Shown one piece after another: positions 34,416 to 44,217 of a stretch of DNA of 64,000 bases. The stretch's first letter is position 1; every line of letters begins with the position of its first letter. The notes beneath the pieces were generated by a model, which worked only from the letters and a program-made list of their open reading frames with translations, was not told the origin of the DNA and did no database searches. This DNA is from CAVVAY01 sp963746465 (GTDB lineage: Bacteria > Actinomycetota > Actinomycetes > JACCUZ01): positions 206,256-270,255 of the forward strand of contig CAVVAY010000004.1 of assembly GCA_963746465.1 (NCBI GenBank), in the 5' to 3' direction. The translations under genes were made by a program, and so were the position numbers.

Positions 34416-35528
34416 GTGGCACCCGTGGACGTCCCCGAGCAGCTCAAGGAGCTCGACCAGACCCTGACGAGCATCGAGACCGTCCTCGACCTGGACGCGA
34501 TGCGCCGGGACCTGGCCGACCTCAACGAGCAGGCAGCCGCACCTGACCTCTGGGACGACCAGGACCATGCGCAGCAGGTCACCAGCCGGCTCTCGCACCT
34601 GCAGGGTGAGCTGTCACGGGTCGAGTCGCTGCGCCGGCGGCTGGACGACCTCTCGGTTCTCTTCGAGCTGGCTGAGGACGAGAGCGACGCAGACACCCTC
34701 GCCGAGGCAGAGGCCGAGCTCACCGCGATCCGCAAGACCCTGGGCGAGCTCGAGGTCCGCACCCTGCTGTCCGGCGAGTACGACCAGCGCGAGGCGCTCG
34801 TGACCATCCGCGCTGAGGCTGGTGGCGTGGACGCCGCGGACTTCACCGAGATGCTCATGCGGATGTACCTGCGCTGGGCAGAGCGACACAACTACCCGGC
34901 CGAGGTCCTCGACACGTCGTACGGCGAGGAGGCGGGCCTGAAGTCGGCCACGTTCCAGGTGAAGATTCCCTACGCCTACGGCACCCTCTCGGTCGAGCAG
35001 GGGACCCACCGGTTGGTGCGCATCTCGCCCTTCGACAACCAGGGTCGCCGTCAGACGTCGTTCGCCGGCGTCGAGGTGCTCCCGGTCACCGAGACGACCG
35101 ACCACATCGAGATCCCCGAGAACGACCTGCGCATCGACGTCTTCCGGTCCTCGGGTCCCGGGGGCCAGTCGGTGAACACCACCGACTCGGCCGTGCGCAT
35201 CACGCACATCCCCACCGGCATCGTGGTGTCCTGCCAGAACGAGAAGTCGCAGATCCAGAACCGCGCGGCGGCGCTGCGAGTCCTGCAGTCGCGCTTGCTC
35301 GAGCGGCGCCGGGCCGAGGACAAGGCCGAGATGGACGCGCTCAAGGGTGACAGCGGCGGGTCGTGGGGCAACCAGATGCGCTCCTACGTGCTGCACCCGT
35401 ACCAGATGGTGAAGGACCTCCGCACCGAGTACGAGACCGGCAACACCTCGGCGGTGCTCGACGGCGAGATCGACGAGTTCATCGAGGCCGGCGTCCGCTG
35501 GCGCAAGCAGATGGAGAAGGCCGTCTGA
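34416..35528 (+). CDS. prfB: Peptide chain release factor 2
   Basis: Class I release factor of 370 residues recognising UGA and UAA. The codon-recognition tripeptide SPF occurs in RISPFDNQGRRQTSF near residue 204 and the catalytic GGQ in SSGPGGQSVNTTDSAVRITH near 249. GTG start. No programmed frameshift site is present, as expected in actinobacteria. It normally precedes ftsE directly in this phylum; here a surface-protein gene lies between. Confidence 0.96.
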   Translation: MAPVDVPEQLKELDQTLTSIETVLDLDAMRRDLADLNEQAAAPDLWDDQDHAQQVTSRLSHLQGELSRVESLRRRLDDLSVLFELAEDESDADTLAEAEAELTAIRKTLGELEVRTLLSGEYDQREALVTIRAEAGGVDAADFTEMLMRMYLRWAERHNYPAEVLDTSYGEEAGLKSATFQVKIPYAYGTLSVEQGTHRLVRISPFDNQGRRQTSFAGVEVLPVTETTDHIEIPENDLRIDVFRSSGPGGQSVNTTDSAVRITHIPTGIVVSCQNEKSQIQNRAAALRVLQSRLLERRRAEDKAEMDALKGDSGGSWGNQMRSYVLHPYQMVKDLRTEYETGNTSAVLDGEIDEFIEAGVRWRKQMEKAV

Positions 35529-35794
35529 CCTCTCGAATGCCGCGCACCGTAGATGTCTGATCAACAGTCAGTGACTGTCCCGCCCTTTCGTGTGACCGTT
35601 GGGGCCAAATGGCCCTGGGAGGGGTTTTACCGGGTACACATGTGGTCATTACCTTGCAGCAGCAGTGCGGGGAAGCTTTGATCCGCGACCGTCGACGGTC
35701 ACCTGACAGGTCCCACGTGGGACCGAAGGGTCGCGGGGAGCCCAGTGGTGAGACCGGCCCCTTCCAACAGAACGACGGTCTAGAGGGGTCGGCA

Positions 35795-37447
35795 ATGAGG
35801 ACAACCATGGCTCGACGATTGCTGCACATCGCAGCCGCGATCACGGTGACGGCGGCGAGTTTCTCGTTGGCCGCCGGAACAGCACAGGCCACCGAAGGGG
35901 ACGACGGCGGCTCCGAGGCCGGGCAGACCGAGGTCGTCTGCGTCGCCACGGTTGACCCGGACGACGTCAAGGTGCGCTATGACGGTGACGCGTTCCACGC
36001 GACCGTGAAGTACACCGGGCCCACGCTGTGCGCCGGGGCCTCTGCCACCGTCTCGTTGAACTCCTACCAGACGCAGGGCCCCACGTGGCCCAGCAGCGGC
36101 ACGCAGAAGTTCGTCGATCACGCCCAGTTCACGATCGATGCCGCCCACCTCTCCGGGACCATGACGGTCGATGTCCCGGCCTGCTTCTTCCAGACAGACC
36201 TCTATTGGGGAGACACGACGTATGACGGGACGGACGGACCGATCCCGCACTACAACGACGTCCGCATCGAGGGCTTGATCGATTCGCGCACCGGCGGCGA
36301 GGCCTGTCAGCCGCCGCCGTTGGACGCCAAGGGTTCCTTCACGGTGCGCTGCGACGCCGACGGTGCCGTGGTGACGGTGGGACAGCTCAGCAACGAGCCG
36401 GGCGTGACCTGGGAAGCTTGTCGTCAACGGCACGCCGCGCAGCGTCGCCACTGGTGACGTCGTGCAGGTCGCCGCGGAGTCCGCGCTGGTGCTGCGGTGG
36501 ACCCACGGAAAAGACACCTCGGTCGAGCAGAGCGAGACCGCGCCGAAAGCCTGCCCCCGGCGGTCACGCCGGCCTCGGGTGAGCTCAGCGTCGTCTGCAC
36601 GGCGACCGGTGCTTCGGTGCACCTCGGCCCCCTGAGCCAGGGCTCCGCGACCGGCGGCGGCTTCGCACTCGTCGTCAATGGGACCGCGACTCCCGTGACC
36701 AATGGCCAGGCGGACATAGCCGTTCCGGGTGGGGCAGCGCTCGTGCTGCGGTACCAGCCGGCGAGTGGGCCCGCGGTGGCCCTGGACGACGCGACGGCAC
36801 CGGCTGCCTGCACGACAGTCACCGTCGCCCCCCAGCGCGGGCTGACGCTGGCGAAGTCGGTGTCGCCCACCGGTGCGGCTTCTGTTGGCGCGACCCTGAC
36901 CTACACGCTCGTGGTCACGGCGACCGGTAACGCGGAGCAGACAGGCGTCACCGTGAGCGACTACCTCCCCGGCCACGCGCCGGGCAGCGCGTCCGGGAGC
37001 ACTGTCTACGTCGCTGGTTCGGCGACCTGCTCCGGCGCCGGGACCTGCAATGCAGCGTACGACGCCGCGACCCACCAGGTGACTTGGGGACTGGGCACGA
37101 TGGCCGCCGGCTCTAGCCGCTCAGTCTCCTTCCAGGCGATCATCGCCGAGCCCACGCCGGAGGCCGACGGCGGCATCGACGCGTTCGACATTGAGAACGT
37201 CGGTGCTGTGAGGTCGGCGCAGGTACCCGCCGTGGCGTCGAACGAGGTGGTCACTCCGGTGGCAGCGGTGCAGGGGACGAAGGCCGGGCAGTCTGGGGGA
37301 GGCTCAACGCCAGGTAGCACCGCTGGCGGCATGCTTCCGCGCACGGGCAGCAGTGCCTCACTGGTCCGGACCCTCGGGATCGGTGGCCTGTTGATTCTCC
37401 TCGGTGTTGGCCTGGTCAGCCTGCCGGTGGCACGCCGGCGCAGCTGA
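35795..37447 (+). pseudogene. LPxTG-type cell-wall anchored protein with DUF11-like repeat, two compensating frame changes
   Basis: A surface protein of about 550 residues. A signal peptide is visible (residues 1-32, ending AGTAQA), then beta-rich domains with paired cysteines. A DUF11-like module follows (LTLAKSVSPTGAASVGATLT, then TYTLVVTATGNAEQTGVTVS). The sorting signal is LPRTG followed by a helix and RRRS. An extra base near 36,415 shifts the frame and a missing C in a C-run near 36,555 restores it, so about 47 codons are out of frame; this pattern suggests sequencing error. The class of sortase needed is not encoded in the window. The 266-base gap before it holds a GGTCCCACGTGGGACC palindrome (35709) and no gene. 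Confidence 0.78.
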
Positions 37448-37475
37448 CGGCAGACGAGGCACAGCAACACGTCGG

Positions 37476-37499
37476 GAGGCCCCGGATGTCCGGGGCCTC
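37476..37499 (+). terminator. Hairpin terminator after the LPxTG gene
   Basis: GAGGCCCCGG-ATGT-CCGGGGCCTC forms a perfect 10-bp stem 29 bases after the stop codon, followed by TCGGCTGTTGT. It should separate the surface-protein transcript from ftsE. Confidence 0.65.
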
Positions 37500-37578
37500 T
37501 CGGCTGTTGTCGCGTAGACTCGCGGGGCGGCCGCCGGTGGCGGCCGGGTGCCCCCGACACCCGGTAAGTGATGGCCCC

Positions 37579-38268
37579 GTGATCCGCCTCGAGAACGTCA
37601 CCAAGCTGTACCCCTCCCAGACCCGCCCGGCCCTCAGCGACGTCACGGTCGAGATCGGCAAGGGCGAGTTCGTCTTCCTCGTCGGCCAGTCCGGATCCGG
37701 GAAGTCGACCTTCCTGCGGCTGATCCTCAAGGAGGAGCGCGCGACCAGCGGCCAGGTGCACGTCGCCGGCAAGGACCTCGCCCGGCTGTCCAGCTGGAAG
37801 GTGCCGGCGCTGCGCCGCCAGGTCGGGACGGTCTTCCAGGACTTCCGGCTGCTGAACAACAAGACGGTCCAGGAGAACGTCGCCTTCGCACTGGAGGTGA
37901 TCGGCCGGCCGCGGCACCAGATCGCCAAGGTGGTGCCCGAGGTGCTCGACCTGGTGGGGCTCAAGGGCAAGGAGAACCGCAAGCCCGACGAGCTCTCCGG
38001 CGGCGAGCAGCAGCGGGTGGCCATCGCCCGGGCGTTCGTCAACCGGCCGATGATCCTGATCGCCGACGAGCCGACCGGCAACCTCGACCCGCTGACGAGT
38101 GTCGGCATCATGCGGCTGCTGGACCGGATCAACCGCACCGGCACCACGGTGGTCATGGCCACCCACGACGACGACATCGTCGACCAGATGCGCCGCCGGG
38201 TGATCGAGCTCGAGTCCGGAAAGGTCGTCCGGGACCAGTCGCGGGGTGTCTACGGCTACTCGCACTGA
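37579..38268 (+). CDS. ftsE: Cell division ATP-binding protein FtsE
   Basis: ABC-type ATPase of 229 residues. Walker A is GQSGSGKSTF near residue 37, the signature LSGGEQQRVAIARA, Walker B LIADEPTGNLDP and H-loop ATHDDDIV. It works with FtsX at the septum to activate peptidoglycan hydrolases through a coiled-coil partner; the M23 gene two places downstream is the obvious partner. I chose the GTG at 37579, since VIRLENVTKLYP is the usual FtsE start. Confidence 0.95.
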   Translation: MIRLENVTKLYPSQTRPALSDVTVEIGKGEFVFLVGQSGSGKSTFLRLILKEERATSGQVHVAGKDLARLSSWKVPALRRQVGTVFQDFRLLNNKTVQENVAFALEVIGRPRHQIAKVVPEVLDLVGLKGKENRKPDELSGGEQQRVAIARAFVNRPMILIADEPTGNLDPLTSVGIMRLLDRINRTGTTVVMATHDDDIVDQMRRRVIELESGKVVRDQSRGVYGYSH

Positions 38269-38351
38269 CGAGCAGGTAGACAGGGAGGTCCGGCGGGCGC
38301 ATCACGAGCTCCCGGCGTACGGCGAGCCAGGCAACAGGGACAGGTAACCGC

Positions 38352-39266
38352 ATGCGTGCAAGCTTCATCGTCAGCGAGATCGGCATCGGTCTCCGGCGCA
38401 ACCTGATCATGACCATCGCCATGATCATCACGACCGCCGTCTCGCTCGGCTTCCTCGGCTCGGCCGTGCTGTTCAACCAGCAGGTCAGCGTGATGAAGGA
38501 CTTCTGGTACGACAAGGTCGAGGTGTCGGTGTTCCTCTGCGGCGCGGACAGCCCGGCCGGTGCCGCCGGCAGCTGCGCGGCCGGCGAGGTCACCCAGGAC
38601 CAGCGCGAGGCGGTCCGCAGGGACCTCGACGCCATGCCGCAGGTCGAGAAGGTCTACTACGAGTCCAAGCGTCAGGCCTTCAAGCGGTTCACCGAGCAGT
38701 TCAAGAACTCGGCGATCGTCGACAACCTCACGGCCGACCAGATGCCGGAGTCGTTCCGGGTCAAGCTCGTCGACCCGGAGCAGTTCGACATCGTCGCGAG
38801 CGCCTTCGTCGGGCGGGCCGGGGTCGAGCAGGTGCAGGACCAGAAGGCCCTGCTGGAGAAGTTCTTCAAGGTGCTGAAGTGGGTCCAGTGGTTCGCCGGC
38901 GGTCTCGCGCTGCTGATGATCCTGGTCTCGGTCATCCTCATCGTGAACACCATCCGGGTCGCGGCGTTCAGCCGGCGTCGGGAAACCGGGATCATGAAGC
39001 TGGTCGGAGCCTCGAACTTCTCCATCCAGCTGCCGTTCCTGCTTGAGGGCGCCATCTCCGGGTTCCTCGGGGCACTGCTGGCGAGCGGGGCGTTCGTGCT
39101 CATCAAGGCGGTCCTCGTCGACGAGATCCTGGCGCCGAACTTCCCGATCACCCGGTTCATCACCTGGGGAGACGTCTGGCTCAGCTCCGCCGCGGTGTTC
39201 GTGATCGGCGTGGCGCTGGCCGCAATCGCCAGCTCGCTGGCGCTGATCAAGTACCTTCGGGTCTGA
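38352..39266 (+). CDS. ftsX: Cell division protein FtsX
   Basis: A 304-residue membrane protein with an N-terminal helix (NLIMTIAMIITTAVSLGFLG), a large extracellular domain (about 55-185) containing a C-x13-C pair, and three C-terminal helices (near 195, 240 and 280). The FtsX/MacB signature RVAAFSRRRETGIMKLVGAS is present. The external domain should contact the secreted M23 protein encoded next. Confidence 0.94.
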   Translation: MRASFIVSEIGIGLRRNLIMTIAMIITTAVSLGFLGSAVLFNQQVSVMKDFWYDKVEVSVFLCGADSPAGAAGSCAAGEVTQDQREAVRRDLDAMPQVEKVYYESKRQAFKRFTEQFKNSAIVDNLTADQMPESFRVKLVDPEQFDIVASAFVGRAGVEQVQDQKALLEKFFKVLKWVQWFAGGLALLMILVSVILIVNTIRVAAFSRRRETGIMKLVGASNFSIQLPFLLEGAISGFLGALLASGAFVLIKAVLVDEILAPNFPITRFITWGDVWLSSAAVFVIGVALAAIASSLALIKYLRV

Positions 39267-39416
39267 CCACCCGGGTCCCAGGAGTCACACCAGCATCACC
39301 CGGAACGGGCGAGAAGGCCGAAGAAAGTTCGTCCCACCGGCTCAGCAGGGGACCCGGACGGACCGATACGACAGCGGAACCGCCCTGCCGCCGACCCGAC
39401 CGGAGCCTCGCCCCGC

Positions 39417-40685
39417 ATGCGTTCCCGCCCTGCGCTGACCCTCGCCGTGATCGCGGCGCTCTGCCTCGGGCTGATGGCCCCGGCCGAGGCGGCGGACCCG
39501 CGACACCGCAAGCGCCAGGTGGACCGGGCCGCCGAAGCCCTCCGGCACGACCTGAGCGAGACCTCTGCCGAGCTGCGCCGGGCCGCGAACGCCCTGCAGC
39601 GAGCTGAGTCGAAGCTCAAGCCGGCTCGTGCCCGGGTGGCCCGGGTGCACGGCCAGCTGGTCGCCGCCCAGGCCAAGGACCGACTGCTGGGCGAGCAGCT
39701 CGAGGTCGCCAAGGCCGAGGTGGCCCGCGCCCAGGGACAGATCGACGACACCCTCGAAGGCATCGCCGCCAGCCAGAAGCTGATCGGCCGGATCGCGAGG
39801 TCGACCTACCAGGACGGCGGGATGGGGGAGCTGGCCGTGGTCCTGCAGTCGCAGAGCCCGGACCAGTTCGCCAGCCGGCTGGTCCTGGTGCAGAACGCCA
39901 TGCGCTCCGAGGGCAACGTGCTCAGCGGGCTCGCCGAGGCCCGGGCGAACCTGGCCGCCCAGCGCGCGACCCTGGTGGCCAAGCGCAAGCTGGTGGCCGG
40001 GATGAAGCGCCAGCAGGAGGCGCTGGTCGAGAAGATCGCCGGCCTCGAGGCGCAGGCGATCGACGCCCAGCACGCGGTCGAGTCGTTGATCGCCGAGCGC
40101 GAGTCGGCCGTCGCCGACATCGAGAGGGAGAAGGCGGCCGAGGAGGCCCGCTACAACGCGATGCGGGCCGAGTCCGCTCGACTGGGCCGCATCCTCGCCG
40201 CCCGGGCGCGCGCCGCCCGGCTCGCGGCTGCGCGGGCCAGGGCGGCAGGGCGGTCCAGCTACAGCTCCGGTGGGGGAGCCCTCTCGTTCCCGGTGAGCGC
40301 CGGCATCACCTCGCCGTACGGCATGCGGGTGCACCCGGTGACAGGGGTCTACAAGCTGCACGACGGGACCGACTTCGGGGTCGGCTGCGGTACGCCGGTC
40401 CACGCGGCAGCGTCGGGCACCGTCATCCAGGCGGCGAACGTCGCGGGGTACGGCAACCAGCTGGTCATCGACCACGGGGTGCTGCGCGGCGTCGGCGTCG
40501 CGACGAGCTACAACCACCTGATGAGCTTCCGGGCGGGCTACGGATCCCACGTGAGCCGCGGTCAGGTCATCGGCTACAGCGGCGGCGGCGAGGGCATGTA
40601 CGGCGCCGGCTACTCCACCGGGTGCCACCTGCACTTCATGGTCTACATCAACGGCGGCACCACTGACCCGATGGGCTGGTTGTAG
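39417..40685 (+). CDS. Secreted M23 peptidase with coiled coil (FtsEX partner, EnvC/PcsB-like role)
   Basis: A 422-residue exported protein. The signal peptide is residues 1-26, a long coiled coil runs about 30-270, and the lysostaphin-type M23 domain fills the C-terminus, with zinc-site motifs HDGTDFG (near 322) and HLHFMVY (near 405). This architecture and its place behind ftsEX point to a murein hydrolase that FtsX regulates during division. Both HxxxD and HxH residues are present, so it may itself be active. Confidence 0.9.
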   Translation: MRSRPALTLAVIAALCLGLMAPAEAADPRHRKRQVDRAAEALRHDLSETSAELRRAANALQRAESKLKPARARVARVHGQLVAAQAKDRLLGEQLEVAKAEVARAQGQIDDTLEGIAASQKLIGRIARSTYQDGGMGELAVVLQSQSPDQFASRLVLVQNAMRSEGNVLSGLAEARANLAAQRATLVAKRKLVAGMKRQQEALVEKIAGLEAQAIDAQHAVESLIAERESAVADIEREKAAEEARYNAMRAESARLGRILAARARAARLAAARARAAGRSSYSSGGGALSFPVSAGITSPYGMRVHPVTGVYKLHDGTDFGVGCGTPVHAAASGTVIQAANVAGYGNQLVIDHGVLRGVGVATSYNHLMSFRAGYGSHVSRGQVIGYSGGGEGMYGAGYSTGCHLHFMVYINGGTTDPMGWL

Positions 40686-40730
40686 ATCGGACGCCTCCGC
40701 AACGGCGACCGCGCGCCCTAGACTCGTGCG

Positions 40731-41915
40731 GTGATCGCCGTCCGCCGGGTGCTGCGCGCCTCCGCCCTCGTGGGCCTGGTGGCGGTTGCCTACGTCGGTG
40801 GCGTCGTCACCGGGGTGGTCGGCTCCGACGAGCCCGCTCCGTCGGCGGAGAAGAACGGCGTGATCGACGAGGCTGCCGACCGGATCGTGGCCAAGGCTGC
40901 CCGACCCGTCGATCGCGACGCGCTCGAACGCGCAGCGGTCGAGGGCATGCTCCGGGCGCTCGGCGACCGCTGGTCGACCTACTACGGCAAGTCCGAGTTC
41001 AGCTCCTTCCAGTCTGCCCTCGAGGGCCACTACTCCGGAGTGGGCCTCTGGCTGCGCGGCGTGCCGGGCAGCGTGGCCGGCGGCGGTGTCGAGGTCGGCA
41101 GCGTCCAGCCGGGTTCACCTGCGGACCGGGCCGGCCTGCTGGCCGGCGACCTCCTGCTCCGGGTCGCCGCCACCGACGTGACCGCCGCGGACGTGCCGAC
41201 GACCGCCGGGTTGCTGCGTGGCGCCGAGGGCAGCACGGTGCTCGTCGCCGTACGCCGGGGCTCCGCCACCCGCACCGTCCGGCTGGCGCGGGCCACCTTC
41301 ACCACCGACGACGTCGTCGTGGAGCGACTGGCGGGCGGCATCTCCCGGGTCGCCATCACGGCGTTCACCCGCGGCGTCGGCCGGGACGTCGCCCGCGCGA
41401 TGGCCGCCGAGGGGTCCGGGCGCACCGGTGGGGTCGTCCTCGACCTGCGCGACAACCCGGGCGGCCTGCTGGACGAGGCCGTGGCGGTCGCCTCGGTCTT
41501 TCTCGACGGTGGCCCGGTCGTGTCCTACGAGCGGCGCGGGGCGAAGCCGCGCACCCTGGACGCGTTCGAGGGCGGCGACACCGCGACCCCGCTGGTCGTG
41601 CTGGTGAACCCCTCGACCGCCAGCGCCGCCGAGGTGGTCGCCGGCGCCCTGCAGGACCGCAACCGGGCCGTGGTCGTCGGCACGCGCACCTATGGGAAGG
41701 GCTCCGTGCAGGAACCGTCCACCCTCTCCGACGGCTCGGCGCTGGAGCTGACCGTCGGCCGCTACCTGACGCCGTCCGGCCGGGCCCTCGACGGTGTCGG
41801 CATCGAGCCCGACGTCGTCGTCCCGCCCGGTGCGGCCCCGGAGATGGCCGAGCGGCGCGCGATCGACGTGCTCACCGGTCTCGTCGCCGCCCTCGGCGGA
41901 ACAGGTACTGGCTGA
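40731..41915 (+). CDS. S41 family C-terminal processing peptidase
   Basis: A 394-residue CtpA-like serine protease. An N-terminal membrane anchor (about 8-30) is followed by a PDZ domain (SVQPGSPADRAGLLAGDLLL, near 125-200) and the catalytic core with DLRDNPGGLLDEAV, serine in NPSTASAAEVVAGAL and lysine in RTYGKGSVQEP. It probably trims or degrades exported proteins, perhaps the hydrolase encoded before it. GTG start; its stop overlaps the smpB start by one base. Confidence 0.93.
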   Translation: MIAVRRVLRASALVGLVAVAYVGGVVTGVVGSDEPAPSAEKNGVIDEAADRIVAKAARPVDRDALERAAVEGMLRALGDRWSTYYGKSEFSSFQSALEGHYSGVGLWLRGVPGSVAGGGVEVGSVQPGSPADRAGLLAGDLLLRVAATDVTAADVPTTAGLLRGAEGSTVLVAVRRGSATRTVRLARATFTTDDVVVERLAGGISRVAITAFTRGVGRDVARAMAAEGSGRTGGVVLDLRDNPGGLLDEAVAVASVFLDGGPVVSYERRGAKPRTLDAFEGGDTATPLVVLVNPSTASAAEVVAGALQDRNRAVVVGTRTYGKGSVQEPSTLSDGSALELTVGRYLTPSGRALDGVGIEPDVVVPPGAAPEMAERRAIDVLTGLVAALGGTGTG

Positions 41916-42397
41916 TGCCCAAGGAGCAGGGGCGCAAGCTGGTGGCCCAGAACCGCAAGGCCCGGCACGACTACCACATCGACGACGTGTACGAAGCCGG
42001 CCTGGTGCTCACCGGCACCGAGGTGAAGTCGCTGCGCGCGGGCCACGCCAACCTGGTCGACGGCTTCGCGCACATCCGCGACGGCGAGGCCTGGCTGGCC
42101 GGCGTGCACATCCCGGAGTACACCGAGGGCACCTGGACCAACCACGAGCCGCGACGCGAGCGCAAGCTGCTGTTGCACCGCGCCGAGATCGTCCGGCTGA
42201 TCGGCAAGACCAAGGAGGGCGGGGTCACGATGGTCCCGCTCGCGCTGTACTTCAAGGACGGCAAGGCCAAGGTCGAGATCGCGCTGGGTCGCGGCAAGAA
42301 GTCCTACGACAAGCGGCAGGCGCTGGCCGAGCGGCAGTCCAAGCGCGAGATGCAGCGGGCGCTGTCCCGGCGCAGCAGCGGCAAGTCCGACCGTTGA
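41915..42397 (+). CDS. smpB: SsrA-binding protein SmpB
   Basis: A 160-residue tmRNA chaperone that brings tmRNA to stalled ribosomes. The family pattern is clear: LVAQNRKARHDYHI, GLVLTGTEVKSLRAGHANLV, LYFKDGKAKVEIALGRGKKS and a C-terminal basic tail. The tmRNA gene itself lies 3.6 kb downstream at 45962. ATG start inside the S41 stop (TGATG). Confidence 0.97.
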   Translation: MPKEQGRKLVAQNRKARHDYHIDDVYEAGLVLTGTEVKSLRAGHANLVDGFAHIRDGEAWLAGVHIPEYTEGTWTNHEPRRERKLLLHRAEIVRLIGKTKEGGVTMVPLALYFKDGKAKVEIALGRGKKSYDKRQALAERQSKREMQRALSRRSSGKSDR

Positions 42398-44205
42398 CCC
42401 GACGGCTGGCGGCGCTGGTCGCGGCGGCCGGCTGGCTGCTGGTGACCTGCATCGCACCGGCCTCGGCTGCCGTCGGGGAGCAGATCACGTCGTACGACGT
42501 GGTGCTGACCATCCACCGTGACGGCACCCTGGGCGTCCGCGAGACGATCGACTACGACTTCGCCGACGTCGAGGGCAAGCACGGGATCTTCCGCACCATC
42601 CCGGTGCGGGTGCCCTACGACGACGGCAACGACCGGGTGTACGAGCTCACCGAGGTAGGGGTCAGCAGCCCGACCGGCGCACCGAGCAGCGTGGACCGCA
42701 GCGAGTCCGGCGGCGAGGTCACGCTGCGGATCGGCGACCCGGACCGTACGGTCAGCGGCCGGCAGGAGTACGTCATCAGCTACACGGTCGACGGCGCGCT
42801 CAACGCGTTCGACGACCACGACGAGCTGTACTGGAACGCCATCGGCGCCGAGTGGCAGGCGCCGATCCTCGCCGCGACCGCGACGGTCGAGCTGCCGGGC
42901 ACCTCGACGCAGCAGGCCTGCTTCGCCGGTCCGGTCGGGAGCAACCTGCCCTGTGGGGACATCGCGCCGGCCCAGGGCGGCGTGGCCTTCACGCAGCCGG
43001 CCGGCCTGGCGCCGTACTCGGCCTTGACCGTGGTGGTGGGGCTGCCGAAGGGCGACGTCACGGCAACCGGTCCGCACCTCGAGGAGCGCTGGTCGCTGCG
43101 GGGTTCCCTGACGCCGACCCCCGTCACCGGCGCCCTGGCCGGCTTGGTGCTGGTGCCCGGGCTGGCCGGGGTGGCCTGGCTGGTGGCCAGCAGGGGCCGG
43201 GACCGGCGGTACGCCGGCCAGACACCGGGGCTCACGCCGACCGCCGGAGCCGTCGAGGAGCGGGTGCCGTTGGCCGGCGCCGGAGCGGTGGCGGTGCAGT
43301 TCCAGCCGCCGGCCGGTCTGCGGCCGGGTCAGATCGGCACCCTGCTGGACGAGCAGGCGAACGTGCTCGATGTGACCGCCACCATCGTCGACCTCGCGGT
43401 CCGCGGACACCTGCGCATCGTCGAGCTGGAGCGGCCGCACTGGTTCTCGTCCCGGGACTGGCGGCTGGAGAAGCTGCCGGGCGGTAAGGGAGAGCTGCTG
43501 CGCTTCGAGAAGCTGCTCTACGACGGGTTGTTCCAGACCGGCGACCAGGTGCTGCTGTCGTCGTTGAAGAAGACCTTCGCCGCCCGGATGGCGAAGGTGC
43601 AGACCGCGTTGTACGAGGACGTCACCACGGCGGGGTGGTTCCGCGGCCGGCCGGACAAGGTCCGCGGGGTCTGGAAGGGGGCCGGGCTGTTCCTGGCCAT
43701 CGCGGGTGGTTGGGCTACCTGGCTGCTCAGCCACCGGCTGCACTGGGCCCCGGTCGGGATCGCGGTCACGGCGGTCGGGCTCGCGATGCTCTACCTCGGC
43801 GGCCGGATGCCGGCGCGGACCGGGGCGGGCACCGCGGTGCTGGCTCAGGCGAAGGGCTTCCGTGAGTACATCCGCACCGCCGAGGCCGAGCAGCTGCGGT
43901 TCGAGGAGGGCCAGGACATCTTCAGCCGCTACCTGCCCTTCGCCGTCGTGTTCGGCGAGACGGACCGGTGGGTGCGGGTGTTCGGGCCGTTGGCCGCGGC
44001 CTCCTCGGTGGGCAGCACGACCTCCTGGTACGCCGGCCCGGGCGGCTGGGACCCGACCAGCTTCGGCGCCTCGATGAACGGCTTCACCTCGTCGGCATCG
44101 AGCTCGCTGTCCAGCTCCACCACGTCGTCGTCCGGAGGCTCCGGCTTCTCCGGCGGGGGATCCTCGGGCGGCGGCGGGGGTGGCGGGGGCGGTGGCTCCT
44201 GGTAG
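42394..44205 (+). CDS. DUF2207 membrane protein
   Basis: A 603-residue exported membrane protein. It has a signal peptide (LAALVAAAGWLLVTCIAPASA), a DUF2207 extracellular domain (about 30-230, with HRDGTLGVRETIDYDFADVE and GIFRTIPVRVPYDD), a helix near 250, a cytoplasmic part, two more helices near 430-470 and a serine/glycine-rich tail with a long glycine run. I chose the TTG at 42394, which overlaps the smpB stop (TTGA) and puts the signal peptide at the start. Function unknown. Confidence 0.85.
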   Translation: MTRRLAALVAAAGWLLVTCIAPASAAVGEQITSYDVVLTIHRDGTLGVRETIDYDFADVEGKHGIFRTIPVRVPYDDGNDRVYELTEVGVSSPTGAPSSVDRSESGGEVTLRIGDPDRTVSGRQEYVISYTVDGALNAFDDHDELYWNAIGAEWQAPILAATATVELPGTSTQQACFAGPVGSNLPCGDIAPAQGGVAFTQPAGLAPYSALTVVVGLPKGDVTATGPHLEERWSLRGSLTPTPVTGALAGLVLVPGLAGVAWLVASRGRDRRYAGQTPGLTPTAGAVEERVPLAGAGAVAVQFQPPAGLRPGQIGTLLDEQANVLDVTATIVDLAVRGHLRIVELERPHWFSSRDWRLEKLPGGKGELLRFEKLLYDGLFQTGDQVLLSSLKKTFAARMAKVQTALYEDVTTAGWFRGRPDKVRGVWKGAGLFLAIAGGWATWLLSHRLHWAPVGIAVTAVGLAMLYLGGRMPARTGAGTAVLAQAKGFREYIRTAEAEQLRFEEGQDIFSRYLPFAVVFGETDRWVRVFGPLAAASSVGSTTSWYAGPGGWDPTSFGASMNGFTSSASSSLSSSTTSSSGGSGFSGGGSSGGGGGGGGGGSW

Positions 44206-44217
44206 GAGGCGCTGCGG

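Noticed and set aside
35709..35724. A riboswitch at the GGTCCCACGTGGGACC palindrome before the LPxTG gene
   Set aside because: No known riboswitch blocks are visible around it; it may just be a regulator site or hairpin.
36497..37447. A separate gene starting MDPRKRHLGRAERDRAES
   Set aside because: Its first residues are an out-of-frame reading of the LPxTG protein; the true protein continues from 35795 through two compensating frame changes.
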